Of a DNA stretch of 64,000 nucleotides, positions 1-11,725 are shown piece after piece. A program made the position numbers and the translations under genes. Below the pieces are notes generated by a model. That model saw only the letters and a list, made by a program, of their open reading frames with translations, had not been told where the DNA came from and ran no database searches. This DNA comes from Pisolithus tinctorius (lineage: Eukaryota; Basidiomycota; Agaricomycetes; Boletales; Pisolithaceae). The stretch covers positions 496,001-560,000 of the forward strand of contig JANFAH010000040.1 of NCBI GenBank assembly GCA_024663395.1. Reading direction: 5' to 3'. Every line of letters begins with the position of its first letter. Within the stretch, counting starts at the first letter, position 1.

Positions 1-1068
1 ATGCTTATGAAAATTGGTTACCTGAAGTGTAACACAAGTCAAGAAGTCACCATTCTGGCTCATCAGGGACATTCTCTCAAGGCAACCTCAGCAAATGCTG
101 GTGTACACTATAGTATAATTGATAGAATATGCTATCAGCACCATTGGTCTCTTCAGAAACCTGCTGGCAGTCATCTCCTGCACTGTTTCCCCACCAAATC
201 CCCATGTGTCCTGGGACTAATCAGTACTGTGAGAGCTGAGAATTATGTGGAGGTTCAATCTGGCATTCATCCTATCATGAACAAACCATTCACCCACTAA
301 CTACTACATCACAGTTGAAGAAAAGCCTGCCTGAAGGCTCAGGTGAAGCACAACCCTTCTGGCACTCCCAGTATCGTGGGAGGGTTGGCTTGACTGTACT
401 CTGAGCTGAACTGGGGATCACTGGGAAGGACTTATTTGGTCATATAAGACTAAAGGAAATATCCAGTGCCAGATAGCAGGCCAGGAATGTGCAACCTGGT
501 AGCTCAGTAGCATATCCCTCCCATGGTACCTGGAGTGAGAGAGGGTTTAGCTTCACCCTGACCTCCATACCAGATTCCCCTTCACAGAAATGCATTAGTT
601 AATGGGTAAATGGTTTGTTCATGATAGGATGAATGCATTTGCTGAGGTTGCCTTGAGAGAATGTCCCTGATGAGCCAGAATGGTGACTTCTTGACTTGTG
701 TTACAGTGAGGAGGCTTAGTAGTGCAAAATCACTGTTTGGCATTGTTTGTTTGTTGACCAATCATTCAGTAGACCATGTGATACATTATGTAAGCATTGG
801 TGAGCATCTCACCTTGTTTTATATGTGTTCCCAAGGACTACATGCATATCACAAAGTTACATAATTGTCCCAATGAGCTCTCATTTTCATTTGGGTATTT
901 TGTCATCAGTTTCTACTCAATTATTATGTAATATGGCTTGTCAGAGAGCCATGACCAGCTGCTATGATCCATCCACCAACACCTTGGACTCAATAATGAT
1001 AGTTCACTTGCTACACCATGGCTAATGAAAAACATGCAAACATTGGGACAGTTTTGTGAGCCACTGTA
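1..1068. mobile_element. Tc1/mariner-like foldback relic, left end outside the window
   Basis: The right end is a Tc1-type terminal repeat (about 1041-1066, reading outward CAGTGGCTCACAAAACTG) followed by TA at 1067-1068. Bases 35-99 reappear inverted at 634-698 and bases about 262-300 reappear inverted at 598-632, so the element is an imperfect inverted repeat. The right arm lacks the part matching left 100-267, and the loop is about 301-597. The left arm encodes a decayed helix-turn-helix start of a Tc1 transposase (residues like EVTILAHQGHSLKATSANAG). No catalytic domain is present, so it cannot encode its own transposase. CpG is nearly absent. It is the same family as the element at 13467-15041. 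Confidence 0.75.
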
Positions 1069-1696
1069 GATACAAATGTGCAATGCACAGCCCTCACATC
1101 ATGGAACACTTTGAACAAGCTAGTGAATGAGAGAAACCCCAACTTAACAGAACCAGTGAGGAGGGGTAAGTGGGAGGATGTCACATTGGCCAATGAAGAC
1201 ATCCCCCAGAAGAAGCCTAATGGGGGCAATGATTGTACTGAATGGCTCCCTAAGAAAGAAAAATCAAAGAGAAGGGTGAATGCTAAGAAGTCCACACCTT
1301 CAAAGGTTCCTCCCAATCCTGTAAAGGAAATGGTGGATAAAGTTGTCCACCAGGACCATAAGAGATATGAATGCCAAAAGACACCAAGGGCCATGGAACC
1401 TGTAAAACAGAAGAGCTATATTGGGCTTGCTTTTAAATGTCTTGAAAAGGGTGAGAAATGCACCAGTAAAACCAAAAGGAAATGAAAATCAACATGTTGA
1501 TGCAAGTCAGCAGATAGTAGCGAGTCCAGCTCTAGCTCAAGCAATGGCTCTGAGAGTTTGTTATGATCATTACAAAGTGTAGCATTGGACCATTTCGCAT
1601 TTCTGTGGCTTTGAGGGGCTGCTGCTGCTAGGCACATGGTGCCAATATGATGGGACATACCTCCCCATGCCACACCTGAATTCTAGTAGTCATAGC
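1069..1696 (+). other. No recognised gene; one lysine-rich 135-codon ORF
   Basis: An open frame at 1078-1485 encodes a lysine- and proline-rich stretch with no family signature I recognise. Its ATG lies directly after the end of the Tc1-like relic. The flanks show no clear introns or promoter, and CpG is depleted, so this is more likely a decayed gene fragment or chance ORF than a working gene. Confidence 0.25.
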
Positions 1697-2590
1697 CCCA
1701 CTGCAGAGTGAGCAATGAAATGTTTTTGATATGTTTTGGAAATCTCCACTATTTTATTTGCGCTGTTTGGGGTTTTCCCACGCATCTGGGATGTGTAATT
1801 GGCTTCCTGTTCACTCAATTCCCAATGGACTGCCCTGAAACCCTGTACATAGGTGGAGGTAGACATGGAGAATGCAGCCAATGTATTAAATATGGCAACC
1901 ACCCAGTGAGGGAGACATGGTGTGATGGTTTCTGGCATTTTTCATTCCTGTTATCACTCATCAACTAGAAAGGTTGATTGGTTGATTTTTGGACATTGTG
2001 TAGATACTCTATAGACTGGCCAACCCACCAAAGTACAGACCAATATATGGAGAGGTGAATGTGTGGTGACATGATTAATCTTGCAGCACAGCCACAATAT
2101 GGGGAAGCATGCACTCAGGGGCAGCTTAGTCACATGCAAGGTTTATAGTGTTGAAAACGAAGTGACTACAGTCATGTGATATCATGTGACCTGAGGTTCA
2201 CATCACTGTGTGACCATTGAGAGCGCATGACAGACCTTTGTGGTGAGCCAAGGCACTGGATCACATGACAAACCTTTGCAGTGAGCTGAAGCTCCAGATC
2301 ACATGATTGCAGTCACGTGACACATCTTTGCCATGACCCAGAGCACTGGATTATGTGACCCTTGTGCTGACCGAAGGCACCAGATCATGTGACTAATATC
2401 ACATGACCAAGCCCCCACTGACTCTGTGGTGGGTTCTCATGTGACCCTGGGTTGTGGTGCCAATGTCACATGACTGAGATGGTGTCACCCTCAGGGCACC
2501 TTCCAGTCATGTGACCATTATGTCATCGGTCATGTGACCAAAATCACGTGACCCCCTATCATGTGATCTGCTGTCATGTGACCTTACCAC
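1697..2590 (+). repeat. Dispersed repeat, copy A (inverted relative to 18207-19050)
   Basis: Bases about 1700-1960 match the reverse complement of about 18820-19050 (shared blocks around the lines that include the Mg-less stretch GGAATTGAATGAACC and its counterpart), and 1954-2250 continues to match 18570-18790. The order of blocks is conserved, so both are copies of one long repeat. The distal part holds a dense CATGTGA/TCACATG cluster, listed separately. No coding capacity is recognised; an unclassified transposon is likely. Confidence 0.6.
2155..2585. repeat. Cluster of about 15 CATGTGA/TCACATG motifs
   Basis: The octamer TCATGTGA or its complement TCACATGA, often extended to GTCATGTGAC, recurs about 15 times in 430 bp at irregular spacing. 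Two copies read GTCACGTGAC, a perfect palindrome. The decayed forms are what CpG deamination of CACGTG would yield. CACGTG is the core site of bHLH factors such as Cbf1/Pho4; any binding here is inference. Confidence 0.7.
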
Positions 2591-2888
2591 TACCTCTCGA
2601 CACTACACTTTTCGTAGTCAGTGGTAGTCAAAAATGTGCACTACAAAAATGAAGCATAGTCTACACTACACAACACTAATGACAACTGCTACTTGTAATA
2701 ATACTGCATTAATACCACAGGGAATGACAATGGAGTGATATGGTCATAATGAAAGTTGTAGCCCCTGATTGTGCAATCATGACAGTATGTTTATCTTATC
2801 AGAAAGTGGAAAATTGCGTGAGAAAAACACAGAATACCAAGAAAAACACAAGTGTATACACAAAATGTCACTGGACCTGAATGTCAAT

Positions 2889-3205
2889 TAGGATTGGAGA
2901 ATCCCCAGGGGCCATGGAGAATCCCCAGTGGGCCATGGAGAATCTCTATTGTGCCATGGAGAATCCCCTGCAGGCCATGGATAATCTCCAAGATGACATG
3001 GAGAATCCCCAGCCAGCCATGGAGAATCCCCAGCATGACATGGAGAATCCCCAGGGGCCATGGAGAATCTCCAAGATGACATGGAGAATCCCCAGGAGAC
3101 ATGGAGAATCTCCAGCATGACATGGAGAATCTCCATCATGATATGGAGAATCCCCAGCACACCATGGAGAATCCCCAGCCAGGCATGGAGAATCCCCAGT
3201 GGGCT
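2889..3205. repeat. 21-bp minisatellite (CATGGAGAATCCCCAG core)
   Basis: About 15 tandem copies of a 21-bp unit, core CCATGGAGAATCCCCAG. The period is a multiple of three, so several frames on both strands are open and give spurious repetitive peptides. Variants such as TGGAGAATCTCCA are self-complementary, so single strands can fold into hairpins. A related core recurs at 4210-4235 and 4850-4910. Confidence 0.9.
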
Positions 3206-4204
3206 GCATCAGGAAAACAAAACTTTTTCTAAGTGGTCTAATAGTCTACACTGCATCTAATGATGTCTTGATATTTGCAGCACTTTAGTGCTCATTGTCT
3301 AACATCATCTAATTCGTGCTGTCTTACTGACACACTTTTTTTTCTGTGGTCCTAATGTGGTCTGTAAGTGACTTATTGATATCTTCATGCCCACTATATT
3401 ACTGTAACTCTTGATTCATAGTACTTGTCACAACCATGCATTTACTCTAAGTCCCTACTCACTCCACACCCTACTCCACTGCTCATTCACACTCTCTGCA
3501 CCAACTCTGCCTGCACTCTACCATTTATGAGTCTCCTCCACTCTGCCTTCTGTTGGACTTGTACCAGTCTCTCATCAGACCATGCAGGCCATCCTTGTGC
3601 ACCACATGGTCCATCACCTGGATTGTTTCCTTTTTGGCTTGTTCTGTGTTACCTGTCATATGTTCTCCATCTTCCCTTCATTCATCATCCAGAAAGTTGT
3701 TACTTGAAAACTTATGAGTCTCCATATGTCAGTCCTGATTCCAGTTACTGCACCTCCATAGCAGCATAAATGCATGTTCAGTACTCCACTGTTCTTCAGT
3801 ATGAATATCACCAAAGTTCCTACTCCATCTCTCTCCATCTTCTGCCTGTCAGAGTTATCTCCAAACATCTGTCTGGTCTCTTCCTCTGAAATATGAGGGC
3901 TGACATCATGCAAGGGGGTAGTGCACAAGCTAAACCTGACACCCTCACCCTGCTCCATTTCTGCCTCAGCTGACTTTGTCCCTGCTAATCCTCCACTAGT
4001 CAGAGTTCCATTCATCTGTGTCAGACTTGCTTCCACACCTCTCTCCAGACCTGGTTAAGCATCAGAGTTGATTGGAGTAGGCTCAGACTTGACAGTGCTC
4101 TATAGAACCATATGTGTCTTGCTTAATTCACTTGCTCTATATGTTCCTTGGCATCCATTCCACTTATACATCTACCTTTCTGAGATAAGTTGTGATTAGA
4201 ACAA
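3206..4204. other. No recognised feature
   Basis: CpG-poor unique-looking sequence. Short open frames on both strands (for example 3425-3769 and 3656-4036) overlap each other and show no family motif or conserved splice pattern. I see nothing to annotate. Confidence 0.5.
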
Positions 4205-4765
4205 TTAGAACTTTCCTGATGCATGGAGAATCCCCACCAGGACATGGCCTGGTAAAGTGGGTCTATTTAGCCTGGGGAAAACCCAGGTTCACCCTGGAAA
4301 GGGGTCTAATTAGCCTATGGGAAGCCCATGTTCTGCCTGGAAAGCAGGTCTATTTACCCTGGGGAAACCCAGGTCAGTCTAGAATGTTGGTCTATTTAGC
4401 CTGGGGAAAGCCCAGGTTCACCCTGGAGAGCAGGTCTATTTAGCCTGGGAAATCCCAGGTTCACCTGGAAAGCAGGTCTATTTAGCCTGGGGAAAGCCCA
4501 GGTTCACCTGGAAAGCAGGTCTATTTAGCCTGGGGAAAGCCCAGGTTCACCTGGAAAGCAGGTCTATTTAGCCTGGGGAAATCCCAGGTTCACCTGGAAA
4601 GCAGGTCTATTTAGCCTGGGGAAATCCCAGGATCAGCCTGGAAAGCAGGTCTATTTAGCCTGGGGAAATCCCAGGATCAGCCTGGAAAGCAGGTCTATTT
4701 AGCCTGGGGAAAGCCCAGGATCAACCTGGAAAGGGGGTCTATTTAGCCTGGAGAAAGTCCAACTT
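4205..4765. repeat. 43-bp minisatellite with hairpin-forming units
   Basis: About twelve tandem copies of a 43-bp unit that starts GGTCTATTTAGCCTGGGG and contains two inverted repeats: CCTGGGGAAAGCCCAGG and CCAGGTTCACCTGG. Copies near 4600-4720 have GGATCAGCCTGG instead. The first unit joins the core of the 21-bp minisatellite at 2889-3205 (ATGGAGAATCCCCACC at 4221), suggesting both arose from one family. An (AT)n run follows at about 4796-4811. Confidence 0.9.
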
Positions 4766-5579
4766 GGACCCCAGCTACCCTTTCATTTGATGTATAATAT
4801 ATATATATATTATGGAGAAAACATTTTCTCCAACCATATCAAATTGCTGCCCTGGAGAATCTCCAGCTAGGGAATGGAGAATCTCCAGGAATGGTGGTGG
4901 AGAATCCCCAAAAGTTGGGAATTCCCAACAAAATGACACCTATTAGGTTAATACTTATATCAAAACCTCCAGACCTAATAGGTCTCTGAGGGGGGTTGAC
5001 TGAAGTGTTTCTACAGCACTCCCTCCACAAGAGGTTCATTTCACTAATTCCTCTGATATGGCCACCTCCACATCAATCATTTTGCTTGTCCCCTTTGCTA
5101 GGGACCATGGCTACATATATCTACCAGGAGTCCCTACCAGCTTCTGTCCTGAAGCATCCTGGTACATCCCATCCTCATCTGCCCCCTCTTGGCCCATCCA
5201 GCTTGGACAGCATGTTCTTTTTGTCAGTATGACCTCTAGGAGGACGTTCTTTGGTCACCTCAGGTCTGTCATTTGCTTGGAAAGGTCTTATGTGGTCATT
5301 TCAGTCTCTCCAGTCCAAGAAGCATTTGGATCCTTCCTCCCTGCTCCCTGCAACATCTTCATACCAGTCTCATCCATCATTCTTCCAAAATTGTGACAGC
5401 TGCAGTATAATCTACAGTTCTCCACTCTCCCTGACTGCATCCATGATGAGTATGATGCACATCTTGCCTCCTTGTTGCAAGATACAGCAGAAGATGCTCC
5501 CCCTTCATCCTCTCTTCCAACAGAGCCTCATTTATGAAGTTTTTATTTGCTTCACTGAGAGGACAGTTAGGGGGGGAAA
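4766..5579. other. No gene; scattered copies of the hairpin motif
   Basis: Three more copies of the CTGGAGAATCTCCAG-type palindrome lie at about 4850-4910. The remainder has overlapping short open frames without recognisable motifs. A purine run at 5565-5579 (TTAGGGGGGGAAAT) resembles a retrotransposon polypurine tract next to the LTR candidate that follows. Confidence 0.45.
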
Positions 5580-5580
5580 T

Positions 5581-6260
5581 TTGTGATCCCCTATGCTCCT
5601 GTCACCCCACAGACCCCTATTGCCATCTGTCTCACCCTGTCCACTTTTGGATGTACTATATCAGCATCAGATTAGTGCTGCCTCTCTGTCATCCCACCTT
5701 GGCCTAGAAACAATCTCTTTGAGATGTGCCATGCACAGCCTCCCCCTAATGTGATTCCAGTGTGCTTTCCCAGTTCCTGACATTACTTGACTCATACTTT
5801 GACATTCTGACTGTCCTTGACTCACTTATTGCCAATACTTACCAATCTTTTGACCTTGCTTACTGATTCTTCGCTTTTTGGCTTACTTATCCTTACCAAT
5901 GCTTACCAATGCTTTCTAAGATGATTACCCATCACTTACATTCCTTACTCATCAGTTACCAATCACTTACCAAGTGTTTGCACCTTGTTTTCCATAGGCA
6001 ACACCCCTGTACTGTATATAAATCACTGTACTTAGATAGCTGAATAAGAAGAAGACATCAGAGAGCCCCTCTTGCTTGAAATTCATCATCTCTCAGTAAT
6101 TCATTCAGCAGCTTTGATAGTTGAGACTTTATTAAGGGTCTAACTATTGTCTACTTTGCTTATTATCATCTATCATCAATCTACTTCACTCCAAGTCCTC
6201 CTGAGCTCAGTGCAGCTCAGAGCATTGAATTAAGTCATCATCCATCCTTCTGTAGGCTGA
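5581..6260 (+). mobile_element. Candidate decayed LTR or leader of a Ty3/Gypsy element
   Basis: A polypurine tract ends at about 5579 and is followed by TGTGATCCCC. Further on, a TATA-like ACTGTATATAAATCAC (about 6012-6027) precedes a pyrimidine-rich leader, an arrangement typical of LTR promoters. The integrase remnant at 6506-7975 lies downstream in the same orientation. I did not find the partner LTR, so the borders are guesses. Confidence 0.35.
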
Positions 6261-6505
6261 CAGCAGTCTACCCCATGGCATTCTATTGCATTCTTGCTCC
6301 CTCTTTGTCAGGAGCACCCCCAACCCTCAGCACTTGTCTTTGAGTGTTGTAGCTCACAAAAACCCTCCCAAAGAACAGGTTCTACCATCTAGGTACCACA
6401 TAGGCACACCACCACTTGCTCCTTTTGTCTTTTGTGTTGGTTTTGGTTGGTTTCCACCACTGAACCACACCTTGACTTACACCAGTCCTACATGCAGTTG
6501 CACTA

Positions 6506-7975
6506 ATGGATGTGGAAAAGTTACACAATGATATTCTCTCTGCTCTACCCTCAGACCCAGTCACCCAAGTCTGGTTCTCAGACACATCAGATTCCCAGTG
6601 GTCAGTTGATGACACCAGCTTCCTCTGCCAAGATGGAAGAACCTATGTACAGGACTCTAATGACCTTCATCTTCATGTCTTGAGGTTCAAGCATGACTAT
6701 CCCTTGTCTGGCCACTTCAGCCAAAATAGAACCTTAGAACTCATTGAGTGTGAGTACACCTGGCCTGGCCTAAGGACATTTGTCAAAGACTATGTCCAGT
6801 CCTGTACCACCTGTGCCCAGGCCAAGGTACCCCACCACTGGCCTTATGGCCTACTCAAGCAGCTCCCTGTGCCAGAGAAGCCATGGAACTCCATTTTGAT
6901 GGATTTCATAGAGCAACTCCCAGCCTCAACTGGCTTTACTGCCATTCTCATCATGGTCAACTGGCTTTCAAAGCAAGCCATCTTCATACCCACTCATGAT
7001 ACCATCATAGTCCCTGAGCTCACCAAGCTCTTCCTGATGCATGTGTTCTCCAAGCACAGTGTACTGGCCCATGTAACCTCAGACCAGGGATCAGAGTTCA
7101 TGTCCCACTTCTTCTGGTCTCTTGTTAAGGCTCTAGACATGCATCTACACTTCACCTCTGGGTATCACCCAGAGGGGGATGGGCAGACAGAGCACACCAA
7201 TCAGACCCTCAAGCAATATCTCCAGGTCTACTGTAACTACCAACAGGATAACTGGGCCAAGTTACTACCATTGGCTGAGTTTGCCTACAACAATGCACCC
7301 AGTGCTATGACTGGGGTATCACCCTTCTTTGCTAATAAGGGCTATCACCCTAATATCTTGGTCTTCCCTGAGCACAACTTCACTTCCAACTGGGCTCATG
7401 ATTATGCAGTTGACTTAGATTCACTGCACCAGTACCTTCATGAAGAAATGGCTCTTGCCCAGCAATGCTACCAAAGACCAGCAGATGCTAAGTGTATGCC
7501 AGCCCTGGACTTCAAAGTGGGCAACAATGTCTATGTAAAAGCCAAGTATTTCTGGTCAACCCAGCCCTCCAAGAAGCTGAGTGAGAAGAACCTTGGGCCC
7601 TACCCCATAATAGCCCAGGCCAGCTCTCACTCATTCACCCTGCATTTACCAGACTCCATGCATGCTGTACACCTGGTCTTCCACATATCCCAGCTTGAAC
7701 TGGTGATCACAAATACCATACCCAACCAGACACAACCACCACCCCCACCAGTAGATGTTGACAATGACTTAGAATCCAAAGTAGCAGAGATACTTGATTC
7801 AAAGGTCAACCAGTGCAGGAAGTGTTGGTTGCAGTACCTGGTCTGGTGGACTGGTTACAAGGGAACTGATGAAGAAACTACCTGGGTACTAGCAATGGAG
7901 CTAGACAATGCCTCAGAACTTGTTCAAGAATATCATGACTGGTACCTGGACAAACCCAGTCCTTTCAAGAAATAA
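6506..7975 (+). pseudogene. Ty3/Gypsy chromovirus integrase with chromodomain, pol remnant
   Basis: This 489-codon open frame is the C-terminal third of a chromovirus Pol. In order it shows the zinc-binding region (CTTCAQAK, about residues 104-111), the DDE core (D in LMDFIEQLP, D in VTSDQGSEF, E in GDGQTEHTNQ), the GPYPII domain and a C-terminal chromodomain (VAEILDSK to TTWVLAMEL, about 417-460). Reverse transcriptase, RNase H and gag are missing. The family frame seems to continue upstream of the ATG until a TGA near 6470, so the ATG need not be a real start. No CGN arginine codon remains: the few arginines use AGA/AGG, and positions usually arginine are His, Gln, Trp or Cys. That is the mark of CpG deamination, although no stop has formed. 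Confidence 0.85.
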
Positions 7976-9203
7976 CCATGAACCAGTCTCAAGTTTTTCT
8001 CCTTATCTGTTTCACCTATCTTGTAGTTACCATTTCTTGTTTCCCTGACTTTTCCTTTATTTGTTTTCTTTCATACCTTAGAACTGGAACTGGGCATTTG
8101 CATTCACAAGCACATAGGTACAAGAAAAAGACACTACTCTATGCACACATGACTTCAGGCCTGGGATCCAGCAGAACCAGTGTAGGGAGCCATATACTCC
8201 CTGAGGTTGAAACAGGAATCTGTCACTAAATTCTGCTTGCCTCTGCAACAAACCCCTATTGCTCTATGCCTTTGGATGCTTTCAGAATTCTTCCCACTCA
8301 TAGCCTCATGTTTCCTCCCAATCCCTGTCACTCTCAGAGTTTCTCCCAACCTTCAGCATGTCTCTCAGTCATCAATAAGCTGATCCGGAAATTCTGCATT
8401 CACCCAGAGTCATCTGGAAATCAGTAGCCAAGTCACTGCCCAGCCACATCACCACTCATCCATGCCAGTTGCCTCTAAAAAAACTCTGACTGTCCCTGTT
8501 GCCCCAAATCCTGTAAGCCAGTCTTCATGCCAGTAGGCTCTGCCCTCCTGTGCTTCCACCTTCCTGCCAGCTCCACCTCTCACCTGTACATGTACCCTTG
8601 TTCTGTTGGAAGATACTCCTTACCATTGTCCTGTTTTACTCTTGTTTACCACTTGCCAGACCATTTCACATGCATCTGTATTTCATTGACATCTGTCACT
8701 CTTTCTTTCATTTTCTGGTCTTTTACTTCTTCTGCCCCACCTTACTCTGACTCATACCTATGTCCCTTGTACTATATAATTCTGCCATAATGTTGAAAAT
8801 ATACCACCCCACTTTGAAGTCACTATCTGTGTGTGTTTCACAAGTTCAAGAGTTCCCAGAGTCTAAGTGCATATATTGAGTCTACAGCATCTACAGTGTC
8901 TCTAATTTCTCCTACACTGCTTGTGTTTTCCAGTCTATTGCATCCTGCCTTGTGACTCAGCTTCTATCTTCTCATCACATATCTGTCACTCAGAATTCCA
9001 TATATCCAGCTCACTGTTGCTTGCACATCAACAAGTCTTCAGGATTTAATTCCATGAACCTCACACATATTCCCTACCCTTTCTAGGGTAACCCTCAACT
9101 TCTCCTTCCACACAGCAACCCTTGGGGCAATCCTAGGGAATTCTCCCTTCAGCTTTCCTTGAGTCACACACCTCCCAGAAGTTGTGTCCACACCAGCACC
9201 AGT
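7976..9203. other. No recognised feature
   Basis: CpG-poor, pyrimidine-rich sequence after the integrase remnant. No polypurine tract or LTR border is evident immediately downstream of the Pol stop, and short frames such as 8527-8790 show no family motif. Confidence 0.45.
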
Positions 9204-9653
9204 CTAGTCACCTGACTCAGACTGGGACTGGCCTTCCTCCTCCTCCCTCAGCCCTTCCAGCTCCTTGTTGAGCCCCTCAGCACCCTCATCCTCCTTGTCA
9301 GTGGTGTCCCAGTCTGATGGCATGTCCAGCACTAGGAACTTGAAGTGCTCCTTGATATAGGTTTCATAGGACCAGGCAAACTGGTAAAAGTTCCTTGAAA
9401 CCTCTTTCTGCACCACTGCTAGGCCAGCCATGTTGTTAGCAACATGTTCCACCACCCTGATCAGCTGCTCCATCTGCACACCAGTGATTGAACCAGTCTC
9501 AACCCCTTCACTGGTCATCTTGGCTGCACCAGTCTTCAATGTCAAATGTCCCTCTCCCATGTCATCCTCCTCATCACCTGCACTCTCAAGTATCTTGGCA
9601 GATGGGTGCCTCAACCTCTTCTTCTTGCCAGAACAGGGAGAGGTCATGTCCAC
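9204..9653 (-). pseudogene. Transposon-associated coiled-coil protein, C-terminal fragment
   Basis: The frame encodes a basic start (GKKKRLRHPSAKI), a central helical stretch with heptad-like pattern (about residues 60-100) and an acidic tail rich in Glu, Asp and Ser. This layout resembles the C-terminal half of a protein family that is abundant and repeat-associated in mushroom genomes. The matching N-terminal half lies at 11726-12084 on the same strand, 2 kb away, so the gene was probably split by inserted sequence. Confidence 0.4.
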
Positions 9654-9719
9654 CTTTCTCTTCCCTTGTCCATGGCTGGACTGGCACCTGGACTGGTCTC
9701 ACCCTTGACCAGTGTAAAT

Positions 9720-11640
9720 AGTGTAAATTTTGCTATGGGTGGTGTTACCATAAAGGGGTGGGCATCCAAATGCAAGCTTTAGTATCATTGACCCAGAAGG
9801 GCTCTGCCTGAGAAGGGTGAGGACTAGAGGACAAACACCTTCTGTGAGAATAATAGGTCTAGGCAGTTGACTGAAGGATACTTAGAAAATCTCAGTCTTT
9901 GTGTTGATTCAAGGAATTCTACTCCCATATGCCCAAAGTCTTTCTTCTGCTGTTCACCCAAAAAGACAAAAGGACAGAAAAGTGCTCCCTTATTTTCTCA
10001 CCACCACCCACTATATGCATATGTACATACATATTGTAACTCTGCACTCCAGACTCACCAGACTTTCTTCCATATGCTTCCCCACCCTTACCCCCAGACA
10101 CCCCTTTACCCCCTCCCTTTCTTGCAGCCTGTGCCTCGAAGCCTGAACCCTTGTGTCACCAAGTACTCAACACAAAACTCCAACCAGCCCTCATTCTCCT
10201 AGGTAGAGGGTTCCCCTCTCCTACACCAGCCACCAGCAATGCTCTTTGAGCTTGTCGCACTGATTACAGGCCAAGTGCTGTGGGGAGAGTGATCTACCTA
10301 CACTAGGAGTGTGTGTATAGTGTCAATTGGAGGTCTACTAAGTGGCTATAGGGTTTGCAACAAAAGCAATGCAAATGTGACTGCCCCCAAGCATCTTTTG
10401 TTATGTTTCAGTCCTACCTTTTTCCTTTTCACTGTATGATTACCTTGTGCTTGATCCATTGGACACTTTTCCTTTTTGAGCTGTCTTCTCTCTGATCCAA
10501 CAGCTCCTTGTTTCCACCACTAGCATTACAGTCTCATTACATGCTTAAGACATGTGTCGCTATTGTTCAACCAATAGCATAGTTACCTCGTTTACATGCA
10601 GATGCCTCATGGTCCATATCCTTGTAGTATTTAACCTGCCAGCTCAAGTCCTGGAACCCCAGACTTGAGTTGCTCAATCATATGCAGTTGTCCTCAGAAC
10701 TTCACCCTCAGTGTCCCTAAACAGGACCACTCTACCAGCATTGCCTAAATCCTTTGTCGTTTATGAAGCTTACTGCAGCTGTTGCTCAGTAGAAACCCAT
10801 TGTCTGCATTTGAGCTCTCCCTACATCTTGACTTCAGTCAAGCATAACATCTTTGACACCTTCCATGCTCCAGGTCACCCAAAACTCTACCCTTTTTGGT
10901 CAAATCACTTCTCCTGTCATCACATGACTACTAGACACTCCCCTTGGCCAGCAGATGGAGTTCCAACACTTGTGACCACTTTCAGGGCACCTGCACTTGC
11001 TCATTCACATTCTTCAGGCCTGCACTATCAGTTGTGTAAGCACATTTCTGTTGCTCTCACTGTGCTCTTGTTTGCTTCCCTTCATACCACTTGCATTTCC
11101 TTGTGCTTTCTTTATTTTAGTCACTCTTTTGATTGCCAATGCTATATGGGCCTCATGGCCACCATTATATCAATCTCAGCTAATTCCTGTTGTTGCCTGT
11201 TTCTCTTTTCTCTTTTAATGTTGCTTAATTCATAGTTACATACTCCCCATGTAGCTACACTTATACCTGTCCATGCTGACAGGAAAATAACAACTTTGAA
11301 GCCCCCAAGTTAGTCACAGAGAGAGTGAGCAGAATAACAACATCAAGATGACTCCTTTCCTTTCCCCTGCCCAGTGCTGAGTTGCAGGCATATTTCTGAC
11401 AGATTTCTAAGCAGGCTCGAGGCCTGCACACTCCTTAATCCATTGTGCTTTTCATTTACAGGTTGAGCAACATGTGTGACTTGGTCACATTCATTCCCTA
11501 TCCCCCTCCTACTGCTAGATTGACTCCCCTTGGGTCAAACTCACCCCTTCAGATCACCTATCCCTAGGCTGGAGCCCACATCCTCTTACTAGGTAGATGA
11601 TACCTGCTCCCCACAGTGCCTCTTCTTGGTATCAGTGCTG
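9720..11640. other. No gene; one possible LTR promoter segment
   Basis: CpG-poor sequence separating the two halves of a broken minus-strand gene. About 10540-10720 resembles an LTR promoter (TATA-like GTAGTATTTAACC at about 10627 followed by a CT-rich leader), so an inserted LTR element is one explanation. Open frames such as 10711-11235 show no recognised domain. Confidence 0.35.
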
Positions 11641-11725
11641 TGCAAACAGACTGTGTTGGTTGGGGTGCAATGAAGGCAGCTGGAAGAGGTGTTAGTCAAC
11701 AACACTGGTAAAATCATAATAAGGC

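Noticed and set aside
2852..3260. Five overlapping repetitive ORFs on both strands as protein genes
   Set aside because: They come from a 21-bp repeat whose period keeps every stop-free frame open; the same DNA is open in opposite directions.
3206..4204. Possible gene from ORFs 3425-3769 and 3656-4036
   Set aside because: The two overlap on opposite strands and show no family motif or splice pattern.
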